Positions 34,691 to 43,717 of a stretch of DNA of 64,000 nucleotides are shown in pieces. The DNA comes from Deltaproteobacteria bacterium (GTDB lineage: Bacteria; Desulfobacterota; Desulfarculia; Adiutricales; Adiutricaceae). How positions within the stretch are numbered: position 1 is the first letter of the stretch; each line of letters opens with the position of its first letter. A program made the position numbers and the translations under genes. The notes beneath the pieces are model-generated. The model made no database searches. It saw nothing but the letters and a program-made list of their open reading frames with translations, and was not told where the DNA came from. The stretch covers positions 1 to 64,000 of the forward strand of contig JAISMF010000005.1 in NCBI GenBank assembly GCA_031276865.1, read 5' to 3'.

Positions 34691-34893
34691 GGAAAGCGCT
34701 TTCGGGATTCTCCGGAGCGCTTTTCCCCGGGGGCGTTTCTTAATTAAGCCCCAAGAAGAAAAAACGCCCGAAAACCCCCTTTCCGGAGCTGGAAACCCCG
34801 CCCCTTGAAGGCCCTTTACCGCCTTCCCCACCTTTTAGTGGCCGCTTTCCGGCGCCGCGGCCTGATTTATTTCATGTTAGATATTATAAAAAA

Positions 34894-34915
34894 ATCTTTA
34901 ATATATTATAAAGAT
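34894..34915. promoter_or_regulatory. AT-rich dyad upstream of the sigma-54 promoter
   Basis: ATCTTTA and TAAAGAT form an imperfect 22-bp palindrome with an AT centre, 43-64 bases before the -24 element of the TRAP promoter. It could be an activator or IHF-like site; no match to a named operator is claimed. Confidence 0.35.
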
Positions 34916-34957
34916 GTTAATTTTAATTTTTTATCTTAAATTATATATATATAAGTC

Positions 34958-34973
34958 TGGCATAGCTATTGCT
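34958..34973 (+). promoter_or_regulatory. Sigma-54 (RpoN) promoter of the TRAP operon
   Basis: TGGCATAGCTATTGCT fits the -24/-12 consensus TGGCAY-N5-TTGCW exactly, with correct spacing of GG and GC. Transcription would start near 34984, about 80 bases before dctP. Sigma-54 promoters need an enhancer-binding protein; none is encoded in this window. Confidence 0.75.
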
Positions 34974-35065
34974 CTAAAGGGGTTACGACCGATCCCCATG
35001 GGGATCCCGAGCCAGAAAAAACAAAATACCGGAAACCGAATAAGTTCGAAGGAGAAATAGAATTT

Positions 35066-36130
35066 ATGGATCGCCGTGATTTCCTGAAAAACGCCGCTTT
35101 GGGCGGCGCCGCCGCGGCCGCGGGAGCCGCCGCCTCCTCGGTGGTGAACGCCCCCTTCGTGCACGCCCAGTCCAAGACCCCCATCAAATGGCGCCTGCAG
35201 ACCTACGCCGGAGCGGCCCTGGCCGAGCACGTCATCAAGCCCCAGATAGAGGCCTTCAACAAGGCGGCCAACGGGGAGATGGTGATCGAGCTCTACAGCG
35301 CGGACCAGCTGGTGCCCACGAGCGAGCTCTTCCGGGCGGTGCAGAACGGCACCATCGACGCCTGTCAGTCCGACGAGGATTCCATGGCGTCTCCGGCCGA
35401 CGTCTCCATCTTCGGGGCCTATTTCCCCTTCGCCACCCGCTACTCCCTGGACGTTCCGGCCCTCTTCGAGCACTGGGGCTTAAACGAAATCTGGAAGGAG
35501 TCCTACGCCGAGATCCCCGGGGTCACCTTCCTCACGTCCGGCGCCTGGGATCCCTGCAACCTGGCCACCACCTCCCCCATCAACAGCGTCGCCGACATCA
35601 GCGGGAAAAAGGTCTACGCCTTCCCCAGCGGGGGCAAGTTCATGACCCGCTTCGGGCTGGTGCCCGTCTCGCTTCCTTACGAGGACGTGCAGATGGCTTT
35701 GCAGACCGGCGATCTGGACGGGGTGTGCTGGTGCGCGATAACCGAAATCTACACCGTGGGCTGGGCGGACGCCTTGAAGTACTACCTCACCAACAACGTC
35801 TGCGGCGCCTGGATAGGGAGCTACTTCGCGAACACCGAGAAATGGAACCAGTTGCCCGAGCACTTGAAGACCCTTTTCCTGTTGACTTGCGACAGCTCCA
35901 ACTACTACCGCCAGCACTGGTATTGGTGGGGGGAGGCCCACTACCGGGTGAACGAGACCAAGCTGCAGCTCACCACCATCCCCGACGCCGAGTGGAAGAA
36001 GGTGGAAGACGAGGCCAGGAAATTCTGGGACGAGATCGCCGCCACCAGCCCCCGCCGGGCCAAGGTCGTGGAGATCCTCAAGAAGTACAACGACGAGATG
36101 ACCAAGGCGGGAAGGCCCTACCGCTACTAG
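35066..36130 (+). CDS. TRAP transporter substrate-binding protein (DctP family)
   Basis: A 354-residue periplasmic binding protein with a Tat-type signal (MDRRDFLKNAALGG, ending AHAQ-like FVHAQS near residue 35). Two lobes follow, with DctP family landmarks: AELFRAVQNGTIDACQSDED, DISGKKVYAFPSGGKFMTRF and VQMALQTGDLDGVCW. At the place where DctP proteins carry the carboxylate-binding Arg (LK-x-R-V-P), this one has KKVYAFP, Tyr184, so the usual salt bridge to a carboxylate is missing. Many aromatic residues (WCAITEIYTVGW, RQHWYWWGEAHYR) could line the pocket. AAGGAG lies about 10 bases before the ATG, downstream of a sigma-54 promoter. First gene of a dctP-dctQ-dctM operon followed by eutBC. 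Confidence 0.9.
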   Translation: MDRRDFLKNAALGGAAAAAGAAASSVVNAPFVHAQSKTPIKWRLQTYAGAALAEHVIKPQIEAFNKAANGEMVIELYSADQLVPTSELFRAVQNGTIDACQSDEDSMASPADVSIFGAYFPFATRYSLDVPALFEHWGLNEIWKESYAEIPGVTFLTSGAWDPCNLATTSPINSVADISGKKVYAFPSGGKFMTRFGLVPVSLPYEDVQMALQTGDLDGVCWCAITEIYTVGWADALKYYLTNNVCGAWIGSYFANTEKWNQLPEHLKTLFLLTCDSSNYYRQHWYWWGEAHYRVNETKLQLTTIPDAEWKKVEDEARKFWDEIAATSPRRAKVVEILKKYNDEMTKAGRPYRY

Positions 36131-36163
36131 GGTCCGCCCCGGGGCGTTTTAGGCCCCCTTCTC

Positions 36164-36188
36164 CGGAGGCTTTTGAAGCCTCCGCTTT
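36164..36188 (+). terminator. Intergenic hairpin between dctP and dctQ
   Basis: CGGAGGCTT and AAGCCTCCG form a perfect 9-bp stem with a three-base loop, followed by CTTTT. It probably reduces read-through so the binding protein is made in excess over the membrane subunits, a common arrangement; it could also stabilise the dctP message. Confidence 0.6.
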
Positions 36189-36241
36189 TAACAAGCCCTC
36201 CTTCGAGTTTTCCCCTTTTTAGGAGGGCGCGGGAACGCAAG

Positions 36242-36901
36242 ATGCCGAATTTCGTGAAACTCTATGTGAAATACGTTGACAAAATGAACCGCGCCGTGGG
36301 AAGAGTGACGCTTTACATGGTGTTCGTCCTCATGGGCATCCTCCTCTTCTCCGCCCTTTCCCGCTTCTTTTTGAACAAGCCGGTTATTTGGGGCATGGAG
36401 ATGGCCCAGTTCACCATGGTCATCTACTTCACCATCGGCGGATCGTTCGCGCTGCTCTTGAACTCGCACGTGAGGATGGATATAATCTACTCCCGCTGGA
36501 CCTTTAAGCGGAAGGCCAGGATGGACTCCTTCACCTTCATCTTCCTTCTGGCCTACCTGGGGATCCTCTTATACGGCTGCGTGTCAAGCACGGTCTATTC
36601 CATAGAGTACAACCAGCACAACAACACCGCTTGGGCGCCTCCCATCGCCCCGGTGAAGATATTAATCGGCGTGGGCATCATCCTCACCATGCTTCAGGCT
36701 GTTTCCGAGTTCTTCAAGGATATGGCCAGATCCAAGGGTCTGGAGATTGGCGAGCCCGTTCCCGAACTAAAGCTTTTGGAGCAGGCGGACGAGGAGAAGT
36801 CGTCTCGGGAGCCCGTCATCCCCGCTCCCGCGCCCGTGCCCGCTCCCGTTCCCGTGGTCGTTTCCGCTCTTCCCTCCTATGACTATAACAATCTCCCATG
36901 A
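36242..36901 (+). CDS. TRAP transporter small membrane subunit (DctQ family)
   Basis: A 219-residue inner-membrane protein with four hydrophobic segments (GRVTLYMVFVLMGILLFSAL; MEMAQFTMVIYFTIGGSFAL; FTFIFLLAYLGILLYGCV; KILIGVGIILTMLQAVSEFF), the DctQ topology. The HVRMDIIYSRW segment after the second helix is a family signature. It forms the membrane complex with DctM. The C-terminal 45 residues are Pro/Ala/Val-rich repeats (PAPAPVPAPVPVVVSA), longer than usual and cytoplasmic. ATG 36242 begins just before the first helix. Its end overlaps dctM by 23 bases. Confidence 0.9.
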   Translation: MPNFVKLYVKYVDKMNRAVGRVTLYMVFVLMGILLFSALSRFFLNKPVIWGMEMAQFTMVIYFTIGGSFALLLNSHVRMDIIYSRWTFKRKARMDSFTFIFLLAYLGILLYGCVSSTVYSIEYNQHNNTAWAPPIAPVKILIGVGIILTMLQAVSEFFKDMARSKGLEIGEPVPELKLLEQADEEKSSREPVIPAPAPVPAPVPVVVSALPSYDYNNLP

Positions 36902-38213
36902 GGCGATCGCTCTAATCCTGTTTTCTTCAATGGCCCTGTTGATGTTGACGGGGCAGCGGGTCTTCGGTGTCATAGGCGTGGTAGGGGCCGTGGCCGCCGT
37001 CCTTCTCTGGGGGAAGGGCGGCCAGGAAATGGCTTTCAACGCGACCATCACGCTCATGCGATGGTTTCCGATGATCACGCTGCCCCTTTTCGTTTACATG
37101 GGGTACATGCTTTCGGAATCGGGAATAGCGAACGATCTCTATAAAATGTTCCACCTCCTCTTGGGCTCCGTCCCGGGGGGGCTCGCCATCGGGACGGTCA
37201 TCTTGATGGTGGCGATTTCGGCCATGAACGGTCTAAGCGTGGCGGGAATGGCGGTGGGGGCCTCCATCGCCATGCCGGAGATGCTTAAGCGCGGCTACGA
37301 CAAGCGCATGGTCTCGGGCGTCATACAGGCGGGGTCCTCCTTGGGGATCATGATGCCGCCCTCGGTCGTCATGGTCCTCTACGGGATGATCGCCCGTCAG
37401 CCGGTGGGGGATCTCTGGCTCGCGGGCATCGGTCCGGCCTTGATGTTCGCCGTGCTCATCATGGGCTACATCGTCATCCGCTGCAAAATCAACCCCGCCC
37501 TGGGCCCGAAGATAACAACCGAGGAGACGAGCCTGCCGAAAAAGGAGAAGAGGAGGCTCGTGGTCTCGGGGATCCTCCCCATCTTCATCATCTTCTCGGT
37601 CACCGGACTCTTTTTTCTGGGGGCCACCTCGCTCGTGGAGAGTTCGGCCGCGGGGGCCCTGGCCGCGACCTTGGCGGCGCTTGCGAAGGGGCGCCTCACC
37701 CGCAAGGTTTTACGGGTGACGCTCCTTCAGACCTTGAGCGTCAGCTGCATGTTCATGTGGATCATCATGGCCGCCCTCTGCTTCTCGGCGGTCTTCGACG
37801 GCCTGGGGGCCTCGCACGCCATCGAGAACCTCTTTTTAAGGGAGTGGGGCCTGGGACCCTGGGGCGTCTTGATCTTGATGCAGGTCTCCTTTCTCGTCAT
37901 GGGCATGTTCCTAGACGACACGGCCATGCTGGTCATAGTCGCCCCCCTCTACATACCCCTGGTCAAAAGCATGGGCTTCGATCTGGTCTGGTACGGCGTG
38001 CTCTACACCATCACCTGCCAGGTGGCCTACATGACCCCGCCCTTCGGCTACAACCTCTTTCTGATGAAGGCTTTGGCCCCCAAGGAGGTCACCCTGGGCG
38101 ACATCTACGCCTCCATCGTCCCCTTCACCATGATAATGCTCCTAGGCCTTCTTCTGGTCATGGTCTTTCCCGCCATCGCCATGCACATCCCCCATTATTT
38201 CCTTGGAAGGTGA
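36879..38213 (+). CDS. TRAP transporter large membrane subunit (DctM family)
   Basis: A 444-residue protein with about twelve hydrophobic segments, the transport channel of a TRAP system driven by Na+ or H+. DctM landmarks are TLPLFVYMGYMLSESGIAND, AISAMNGLSVAGMAVGASIA, GVIQAGSSLGIMMPPSVVMV and GMFLDDTAMLVIVAPLYIPL, then TPPFGYNLFLMKAL near the end. It starts within the dctQ end (23-base overlap), so the two are translationally coupled. Together with dctP and dctQ the operon is complete; a 249-base gap separates it from eutB. Confidence 0.92.
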   Translation: MTITISHEAIALILFSSMALLMLTGQRVFGVIGVVGAVAAVLLWGKGGQEMAFNATITLMRWFPMITLPLFVYMGYMLSESGIANDLYKMFHLLLGSVPGGLAIGTVILMVAISAMNGLSVAGMAVGASIAMPEMLKRGYDKRMVSGVIQAGSSLGIMMPPSVVMVLYGMIARQPVGDLWLAGIGPALMFAVLIMGYIVIRCKINPALGPKITTEETSLPKKEKRRLVVSGILPIFIIFSVTGLFFLGATSLVESSAAGALAATLAALAKGRLTRKVLRVTLLQTLSVSCMFMWIIMAALCFSAVFDGLGASHAIENLFLREWGLGPWGVLILMQVSFLVMGMFLDDTAMLVIVAPLYIPLVKSMGFDLVWYGVLYTITCQVAYMTPPFGYNLFLMKALAPKEVTLGDIYASIVPFTMIMLLGLLLVMVFPAIAMHIPHYFLGR

Positions 38214-38462
38214 TCCCGAAGAGATCGCGACTCTTTTAAGACTTGGGTCGAACGCTCTTAAGCCCGGGGGCCGCGGGCGGAAGCTTTTCTTCAAGCGGTT
38301 TTTTTTCCGCTCTCGAATTTTTTTTCGAAATACGCGTTTTTCGCCTCTTTTCGTGAGAGACCGTTTTTCACCGCCGCGGGTTTTTCCCCGCGTCTCTTCC
38401 GCTTTTTCTTCCTTTTCCGTTGTCCGTCTCGTTTCCGCTTTCATTTCCGTTTCCGGATCCTT

Positions 38463-39833
38463 ATGCCGAATTACAATAAGCTTCCCTTAAAGACCCTTCT
38501 GGCCAAGGCCTCGCCCCTTCGTTCCGGAGACGTCCTGGGGGGGGTGGCGGCGGATAACGCCGAGGATAGGGTCAGGGCCCAGATGGCCCTGGCGGAAACG
38601 CCTCTTTCGCGGTTTCTGGAAGAGGAGCTCGTAGCCTATAAAGAAGACGAGGTGACCCGGCTGATTTTAGACTCCCACGACGCCCAGGCCTTCGGGCCAG
38701 TGAAAAGCTTCACCGTGGGGGAGCTGAGGGACTATCTCCTCTCCGAGCGGGCGGACTCCCGGTCCATCGCCAGCCTCTCCCCGGGACTCACTCCGGAGAT
38801 GGCCGCGGCCGCGTCCAAGCTCATGCGGGCCCAGGATCTGATCCTCGCCGCCTCGAAAATCACGGTGGTCACCCGTTTCCGCGACACCATAGGGCTTCCC
38901 GGGCGCTTCTCCTCGCGGATCCAGCCGAACCACCCCGTAGACGATTTAAAGGGCATCCTGGCCTCGGCTTTGGACGGGCTCTTTTACGGATCGGGCGACG
39001 CCGTGATCGGCGTGAACCCGGTTTCCGGCAGCCTGGAGAACCTCCTGAAGATAAACAGCCTTATGGCCGAGCTCATAGAGCGCTACGAAATTCCCACCCA
39101 GAGCTGCGTTTTGACCCACGTGACGGACACTTTGGAGCTCGTGCGAAGGGGGGCTCCGGTGGATCTCTGCTTCCAGTCCATCGCCGGAACGGAGAAGGCC
39201 AACCGCGGCTTCGGCGTCTCGCTCTCCCTTTTGCGGGAGGCCAAAGACGCGGTCCTCTCCCTCGGGAGGGGGACCGTCGGGAAAGAAAACGTCATGTACT
39301 TCGAGACCGGCCAAGGCTCCGCCCTCTCGTCGGACGCCTCGTTTGGAATCGATCAGCAGACGGTGGAGGCCAGGGCCTACGCCGTCGCCCGGCGTTTCAA
39401 ACCCTTTTTGGTGAACTCGGTGGTGGGCTTCATCGGACCGGAATACCTGGCCGACGGAAAGCAGATAATAAGGGCCTCCCTCGAGGATCACTTCTGCGGC
39501 AAACTCCTAGGCCTCCCCATGGGCCTCGACCTCTGCTACACCAACCACATAACGGCCGACCAGGACGACATGGACGTGGCCCTGACCGCCCTGGGGGCGG
39601 CGGGCTGCACCTACGTCATGGGGGTCCCGGGGGCGGACGACATCATGCTCAACTACCAATCCACCTCGTATCACGACGTGGCCTATCTCAGAAAGATAAC
39701 CGGCAAGCTTCCGGCGCCCGAGTTCCAGGAATGGCTGGTGAAGATGGGGATCCACGACGAAAGCGGCGCCCTTTTGAAACCGTCCGTCAAAATCCCCCTC
39801 CTCGCCGGGGGGGGCGGCTTGGCCGGGTTCTAG
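38463..39833 (+). CDS. eutB: Ethanolamine ammonia-lyase large subunit
   Basis: EutB is the substrate and radical-binding chain of adenosylcobalamin-dependent ethanolamine ammonia-lyase, which turns ethanolamine into acetaldehyde and ammonia. At 456 residues it has family length. Recognisable stretches include KEDEVTRLILDSHDAQAF, FRDTIGLPGRFSSRIQPNHP, GLFYGSGDAVIGVNPVSGS, MYFETGQGSALSSDASFG, VNSVVGFIGPEYLADGKQII and LCYTNHITADQDDMDVALT. It is followed ten bases later by eutC. No shell-protein, eutA, eutD or eutE genes are in the window, so this lyase may work without a microcompartment, or the remaining genes lie elsewhere. It lies downstream of the TRAP operon. Confidence 0.95.
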   Translation: MPNYNKLPLKTLLAKASPLRSGDVLGGVAADNAEDRVRAQMALAETPLSRFLEEELVAYKEDEVTRLILDSHDAQAFGPVKSFTVGELRDYLLSERADSRSIASLSPGLTPEMAAAASKLMRAQDLILAASKITVVTRFRDTIGLPGRFSSRIQPNHPVDDLKGILASALDGLFYGSGDAVIGVNPVSGSLENLLKINSLMAELIERYEIPTQSCVLTHVTDTLELVRRGAPVDLCFQSIAGTEKANRGFGVSLSLLREAKDAVLSLGRGTVGKENVMYFETGQGSALSSDASFGIDQQTVEARAYAVARRFKPFLVNSVVGFIGPEYLADGKQIIRASLEDHFCGKLLGLPMGLDLCYTNHITADQDDMDVALTALGAAGCTYVMGVPGADDIMLNYQSTSYHDVAYLRKITGKLPAPEFQEWLVKMGIHDESGALLKPSVKIPLLAGGGGLAGF

Positions 39834-39842
39834 AGGCGGGGC

Positions 39843-40685
39843 GTGATTGATTCCGACAAAGGAAACGGCCGTGACCGCCCGGAAGGATACTTCTCTCCGG
39901 ATCCCTGGGGATGGCTAAAGGAGCACACCGACGCCAGGATCGGCCTGGGGCGTTCCGGCGTGAGCCTGCCTTTAAAAGAGCAGCTGAAGTTCAACCTCGA
40001 CCACGCCCGGGCCAAAGACGCGGTCGCGCTCGCCTTCGATCACTCGAGGATCTTGGAGGATCTGGAAAAGCTTTCCATCCCCGCCCTCCATCTTCAAAGC
40101 CGGGCGGCGGATAAAAACGAGTATCTCACCCGCCCCGATCTGGGAAGGCGTCTCGCCCCCGAGTCCCTGGAACTCCTAAAGGAGCGGGTGAAAAAAGATC
40201 CGGAACTTTTCCGCGACCGGGACGTCCTGGTGGTCGTCTGCGACGGCCTTTCCGCCCTGGCCGCGCACTCCAGCGCCGTCAAGGTGGCCTCCGGTTTTCT
40301 GGACCTCGCGCGCCTGGGGGGTCTCAAGTGCGCTCCGGTGGCGGTTGTGTCCCTCGGCCGGGTGGCGGTGGCGGACGAGGTGAACGATCACGTGAAGGCC
40401 AAGCTCGTGGTGAACCTCATCGGCGAAAGACCCGGCTTAAGCTCCCCGGACTCCCTGGGCGCCTACGTCACCTACGGCGCCTATCGGGGGATCATGGAGG
40501 AGTCTAGAAACTGCGTCTCCAACATCCGCCCGGCGGGGCTGAAGACGGAGGAGGCGGTGAGGAAGCTCGCCTACCTAGCCCAGAAGGCCTTCGCCCTGAA
40601 GCTCACCGGCACCCGCCTAAAAGACGACATGCCGGAAAACTACCTGCCCTTCGAGGAGGGCCTCTCCTTTTTGCCCGCGAAGTAA
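39843..40685 (+). CDS. eutC: Ethanolamine ammonia-lyase small subunit
   Basis: EutC binds adenosylcobalamin together with EutB. At 280 residues it matches the family. Landmarks are TDARIGLGRSGVSLPLKEQL, LNFDHARAKDAVALAFD-like FNLDHARAKDAVALAFD, LQSRAADKNEYLTRPDLGR, VVVCDGLSALAAHSSA and GRVAVADEVNDHVKAKLVVN, with the end SNIRPAGLKTEEAVRKLAYL. The GTG at 39843 follows GAGGCGGGG and lies just after the eutB stop. Cobalamin must be supplied by synthesis or uptake genes not present in this window. Confidence 0.95.
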   Translation: MIDSDKGNGRDRPEGYFSPDPWGWLKEHTDARIGLGRSGVSLPLKEQLKFNLDHARAKDAVALAFDHSRILEDLEKLSIPALHLQSRAADKNEYLTRPDLGRRLAPESLELLKERVKKDPELFRDRDVLVVVCDGLSALAAHSSAVKVASGFLDLARLGGLKCAPVAVVSLGRVAVADEVNDHVKAKLVVNLIGERPGLSSPDSLGAYVTYGAYRGIMEESRNCVSNIRPAGLKTEEAVRKLAYLAQKAFALKLTGTRLKDDMPENYLPFEEGLSFLPAK

Positions 40686-41398
40686 AAAGAAAGCGCCCTT
40701 CCGGGCGATCGGCCATCCGCCCCGACACCGTAAGGCGGCGGGCCTTTTGGGGGCGCGCCCGGCGTTTGTTTCCGGCCGCCGCTTCGGGCGGGCGATTGTT
40801 TTCGCGCGGGGCGGGTTTTCAGCGGGAAAGCCCCCCGCGGGCGCCTCCCGCCGTGTCCGACGGAGGGCCGCCGGCGGCCCCGGGTTCGGAAAAGCGCCCC
40901 GGGCGGGGGCGGGTCCCCGCGCCTTCGCCCGGGGCCTAGGCGTCCGGGGCTTACGGACGCTCTTTTCCGGAAAAAAGCCTTTTTACGGAGCGCCGCCCCG
41001 GGCGGGGAAAGTCCCCGATGTTTTTCGACTTTGAAACAACATACTTTATAAAGCGTGGCGTATTTTGATTTATTCCAGATTACGCGTGTTGTCTCCAATC
41101 AATTTTTTTTACGGCCGGACTTTTCGCCTTGGCCGCGAAGTTTGAAACGCCCCCCCCGTAAAAAAAAACGAAAGTTTTTTTACGCGGCCGCGCTTTTTTA
41201 TTACCCGCAAATTGTGCTAGAGTTAGTCCTCTGGTTATCCCCGCCGGATCCGGCCTTCGGAGGCCTCGGGTCTGAAAGGCTCCGTCTCGAGAGGGCCGCG
41301 GCTGGGAAAACGCCCCTTCCCTCGCTCTCCGGAGGACCCGTAAACCGGATCGGGAGGCGAGGGCGGGGGGGACGCTCCGACATCTAAGCGGGGAACGC
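40686..41398. other. Gene-free spacer
   Basis: GC-rich with only low-complexity frames. A/T-rich patches lie at 41035-41060 and 41185-41225. TGTGCTAGAGT at 41213-41223 resembles the -10 elements at 15580 and 17929 and may drive the PP2C gene, but no -35 is clear. Confidence 0.4.
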
Positions 41399-42154
41399 AT
41401 GCGCGCCGTATTTTTCACAAGCACGGGAGAGGTGAGGGTTCGTAACGAGGACGCCCTCTTATGCCAGGAGCTCGTTTCCGGCCGCGACATGAGGGACGCT
41501 CAGCTCTTGGAGCTTCAGGGGAGGAGCGTCGTTTTGGCGGTGGCCGACGGCGTGGGGGGGGAGCCGGGCGGCGCCGAGGCCGCGGCGGCCGTTTTGACCG
41601 CCCTCGAGGTTCTAAGATTCATGCCCTTCGGCCCGGACGCCCAGGATCGCCTGGAGGAGGCCATCCGGCGGGGCGTCTCCCAAATGGGCGCCGTCAGCCG
41701 GAAGAAGCCGGAGCTCGCCGGAATGGCCACCACCCTGGCCGGCCTCTGGACGGACGGGGACCGGGGCCTGGTTTTCAACTGCGGGGACTGCCGGGTCTAC
41801 CGCTTCCGCCAGTCGTTTCTGGAGCCGCTCTCCAAGGACCATTCCCTGGTGTACGAGCTTTACATGAGCGGGGAGATCAAGGCCGAGGATATGGCGGTCC
41901 ACCCCATGCGGCACATTCTCACGTCCTCCATCCGCGACGGCGGCGAAGCCCCCCGGGTTTTTTTGCGGGAGATCAGCATTTTAAGAGGGGACTCCTACTT
42001 CATCTGCTCCGACGGCGTCTGGGAGGCCGTCCCCCAAAAAGATCTAGAGGATATCCTCTCCGCGGCTCCGCCCCTCCAGGCGGGTCAGCTCTTGGCCGAG
42101 AGGCTCCTTGGAATAGGCGCCAGGGACAACGCCACCTTCCTGTGGCTCTATTGA
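41399..42154 (+). CDS. PP2C-family serine/threonine phosphatase
   Basis: A 251-residue Mn/Mg-dependent protein phosphatase. PP2C motifs in order: RVRNEDALL (metal-binding Asp), LAVADGVGGEPGGAEA, AGMATTLAGLW, VFNCGDCRVYR, LSKDHSLV, YFICSDGVWEAV (metal Asp) and ARDNATFLWL. It would remove phosphate from Ser/Thr proteins, often reversing a Hanks-type kinase or switching an anti-sigma-factor pathway. No kinase or FHA protein is adjacent, so the partner is unknown. It ends 48 bases from the convergent helicase gene. Confidence 0.9.
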   Translation: MRAVFFTSTGEVRVRNEDALLCQELVSGRDMRDAQLLELQGRSVVLAVADGVGGEPGGAEAAAAVLTALEVLRFMPFGPDAQDRLEEAIRRGVSQMGAVSRKKPELAGMATTLAGLWTDGDRGLVFNCGDCRVYRFRQSFLEPLSKDHSLVYELYMSGEIKAEDMAVHPMRHILTSSIRDGGEAPRVFLREISILRGDSYFICSDGVWEAVPQKDLEDILSAAPPLQAGQLLAERLLGIGARDNATFLWLY

Positions 42155-42202
42155 GGGCGGCGCCGCCAGCCGATCGCGCTCGGCCGATCTTGAAGAATTT
42201 CG

Positions 42203-43717
42203 TCAAACGAAAATTATTTCGCGTTTCTTTACCAGAGTTCGGAAATGTTTCACGGCGTCCTCTCCGAAGATGTAGGCCCGGGGGACGGACAGTTTGTTGA
42301 AACTCCGCGTGACGGCCACGTATATCAGATGGAACTCCTCGCGGGACACGGTCAAGCTCTGGGGCTTCTCTTGCTCCTTTTCCGCCTGTTCGAACACGTC
42401 GGAAAGGGAGATGAAGTCGGAGAGCAGGGTCACGTCTCCGTACTCCTGGCCTTTGGCTTTGTGCGCCGTGCTTATGACCAGATCGGCTTCCTTCTCGTCT
42501 AAGGCCGACGTGCGGAACATGCAGTTGTAAACGTGGTGGACTTCTCTTCCGTATTTCCTCTCCACCTCGAGGCGCGCCTTCATCACGATGTCCTGGGCTT
42601 CGCCCGCGTAGCTGTCGAGGGCCCCGTAGGAGGAGAATTTCCTGATGAAGGGATCCCGCACCAGGTCGCGCGCGCCAATACGGAGGTAGTTTATGTCCTT
42701 TAGTATCTCGAACTGATAGCCGTGGAAGCCGCCGTTGTAGAAAATTTTCATCTTGAACATGTTGCGCGCCGCGAAATCGAATATGGTGGCGTTGGTTCTG
42801 GCGATCACCACTTTTCCGCACTTGTGGGGTTCGGATGATTCGACGCTCAGGCTCGTCCCCTTGAACTTCTTTCTGGCCCCCAGGAGTTCCAGGTATCTGT
42901 TCGCCAGAGCCGCCACCCTGTCCGGACAACGGAAGGAGCGGGTGAGGAAGTAGGAGGCGGCCCCTCTTTTGACGGCCTTTCCCAAGGCGTTGACCGCCCC
43001 GTTCCAGCCGTAGATTTGCTGGTAGGGATCCCCCACCAGGATCTTTTTTCCTTCGAGGCCCATGACGGTGTGGAACATGGCGTCGTTTATGTCCTGGGCC
43101 TCGTCTATTAGGATCGTGTTGAAGTGGGGAAGACCGGGATTCGAAAGCTGGAAGAGTTTGAAATATCCGTTGTGGGTCATGATGAATCTGCGCGACAACA
43201 TGTCGTCCCAAACTTTTTCCAGGGCCTCCTCCATCGTTTCGGAGGATACTTTCGCGTCCTTCATGTCCGCGTGGAACAAGCGGACGCTTTTTTTGTAAAA
43301 GTCCCGAATCATCCTTTCGGAGGATATGGTCCAGCTGTTTAAAAGTTCGAAGAGGATCCGCGCGGCTCCTATGGCGCGACCATTCTCCTGATACGGGAAG
43401 TAGCGCTCCAGATCCAAAACCCGGTAGTTTCCCAGCTTTCCGACGAAATGCTTTCCGAAGGCCTGGTAGGCCAGGGCGTGCAGGGTTTTAACGTAGACGT
43501 TGGGAGTTCCGGCGAAGGCCTTCTCGGCGTCGCCCGCCATGGTCTTGTTGAAGGCCAGGTAAAGCATGGTCTCGTTGGGTCTTTTCCTGGCGTAGGCCCG
43601 AAGGGTGCTGGTCTTGCCCGTTCCGGCGTAGGCCGTGACCGCCATTAGATCGTCTTCGGCTTCGATAACGGCCAGCTGTTCATCGGTCAGATGCAAGATA
43701 AGCACCGGAAAATACAT
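42203..43717 (-). CDS. UvrD/REP-type superfamily 1 DNA helicase (FBH1-like)
   Basis: A 504-residue SF1A helicase. Motifs in order: Walker A AYAGTGKTSTLRAYA, motif Ia MLYLAFNKTMAGDAEKAF, motif II ILIDEAQDINDAMF, motif III ILVGDPYQQIYGWNGA, motif IV FLTRSFRCPDRVAALANR, motif V VISTAHKAKGQEYGDV and motif VI LIYVAVTRSFNKLSVPR. It is shorter than UvrD (about 720) and resembles the FBH1-like branch, which removes Rad51/RecA filaments in the eukaryotic version. The upstream leader contains G and T runs (G9 at 43786-43794). A repair or recombination role is likely; it stands alone. The start has no strong ribosome site. Confidence 0.88.
   Translation of the reverse strand: MYFPVLILHLTDEQLAVIEAEDDLMAVTAYAGTGKTSTLRAYARKRPNETMLYLAFNKTMAGDAEKAFAGTPNVYVKTLHALAYQAFGKHFVGKLGNYRVLDLERYFPYQENGRAIGAARILFELLNSWTISSERMIRDFYKKSVRLFHADMKDAKVSSETMEEALEKVWDDMLSRRFIMTHNGYFKLFQLSNPGLPHFNTILIDEAQDINDAMFHTVMGLEGKKILVGDPYQQIYGWNGAVNALGKAVKRGAASYFLTRSFRCPDRVAALANRYLELLGARKKFKGTSLSVESSEPHKCGKVVIARTNATIFDFAARNMFKMKIFYNGGFHGYQFEILKDINYLRIGARDLVRDPFIRKFSSYGALDSYAGEAQDIVMKARLEVERKYGREVHHVYNCMFRTSALDEKEADLVISTAHKAKGQEYGDVTLLSDFISLSDVFEQAEKEQEKPQSLTVSREEFHLIYVAVTRSFNKLSVPRAYIFGEDAVKHFRTLVKKREIIFV

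Larger units (their letters stand above)
33695..34893. other. Gene-free spacer with polypyrimidine repeats and a perfect hairpin
   Basis: About 1.2 kb. 33695-33800 is AT-rich. 33850-34110 is mixed and unrecognised. 34136-34385 is a C/T-rich tract on the plus strand with 30-bp repeats at its start. 34400-34850 is GC-rich and contains the perfect inverted repeat at 34644-34690. No convincing coding frame is seen on either strand. Confidence 0.5.
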
